Assembly (NCBI GenBank): GCA_016214925.1
Contig: JACRMO010000044.1
Location: forward strand, 3,137-10,694
Reading direction: 5' to 3'
DNA: 7,558 nt
Source of the DNA: Gammaproteobacteria bacterium
Lineage (GTDB): Bacteria > Pseudomonadota > Gammaproteobacteria > Thiohalobacterales > Thiohalobacteraceae
Below are positions 5,379 through 7,558 of the stretch, piece by piece (position 1 is the first letter of the stretch; each line of letters begins with the position of its first letter). The notes beneath the pieces were generated by a model. That model was given only the letters and a program-made list of their open reading frames with translations, had not been told where the DNA came from and ran no database searches. A program made the translations under genes and the position numbers.

Positions 5379-7558
<2,180 letters not shown>

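Overview
This window looks like a chromosomal segment of a GC-rich gammaproteobacterium. It holds two complete or nearly complete arms of a locus familiar from Pseudomonas (gyrA, mtnA, mtaD, ubiG, mupP), and UbiG implies a ubiquinone-based respiratory chain. I cannot name the genus from sequence alone. Nothing here is a defence system, prophage, CRISPR array or RNA gene. Most of the window is core metabolism and DNA topology. The less ordinary parts are the intergenic DNA and a two-gene insert.

Layout. The left half is read leftwards: mtaD (1145-2479), then ubiG (252-956), then the start of a HAD phosphatase best matched to MupP (248 to beyond the left edge). Between mtaD and ubiG sits a ~148 bp palindromic element (972-1119) with 15 bp perfect inverted ends and an internal hairpin, probably a dispersed REP/MITE-like repeat. 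Further right, also leftwards, is a secreted OmpA-C-domain protein (2610-3218) followed by a strong hairpin (2561-2584). A 172 bp divergent intergenic region (3219-3390) with two dyads separates it from a rightward OmpR/PhoB-type response regulator (3391-4098) that lacks a neighbouring kinase. Rightwards after that come mtnA (4156-5211) and gyrA (5379 to beyond the right edge), with a 167 bp gyrA leader holding a promoter candidate and a palindrome.

How the genes relate. MtaD and MtnA belong to the same salvage route for 5'-methylthioadenosine, a by-product of S-adenosylmethionine use. MtaD deaminates MTA (and probably S-adenosylhomocysteine) and MtnA isomerises the methylthioribose-1-phosphate released later. 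The phosphorylase joining them is not in the window. UbiG consumes SAM and makes SAH, so its position beside MtaD may reflect linked SAM by-product handling. MupP would act in peptidoglycan recycling and the OmpA-like protein would bind peptidoglycan, but they lie in separate transcription units. From memory of Pseudomonas aeruginosa, mtaD and mtnA are direct divergent neighbours there. Here the OmpA-like gene and the response regulator lie between them, which suggests a lineage-specific insertion into the divergent promoter region.
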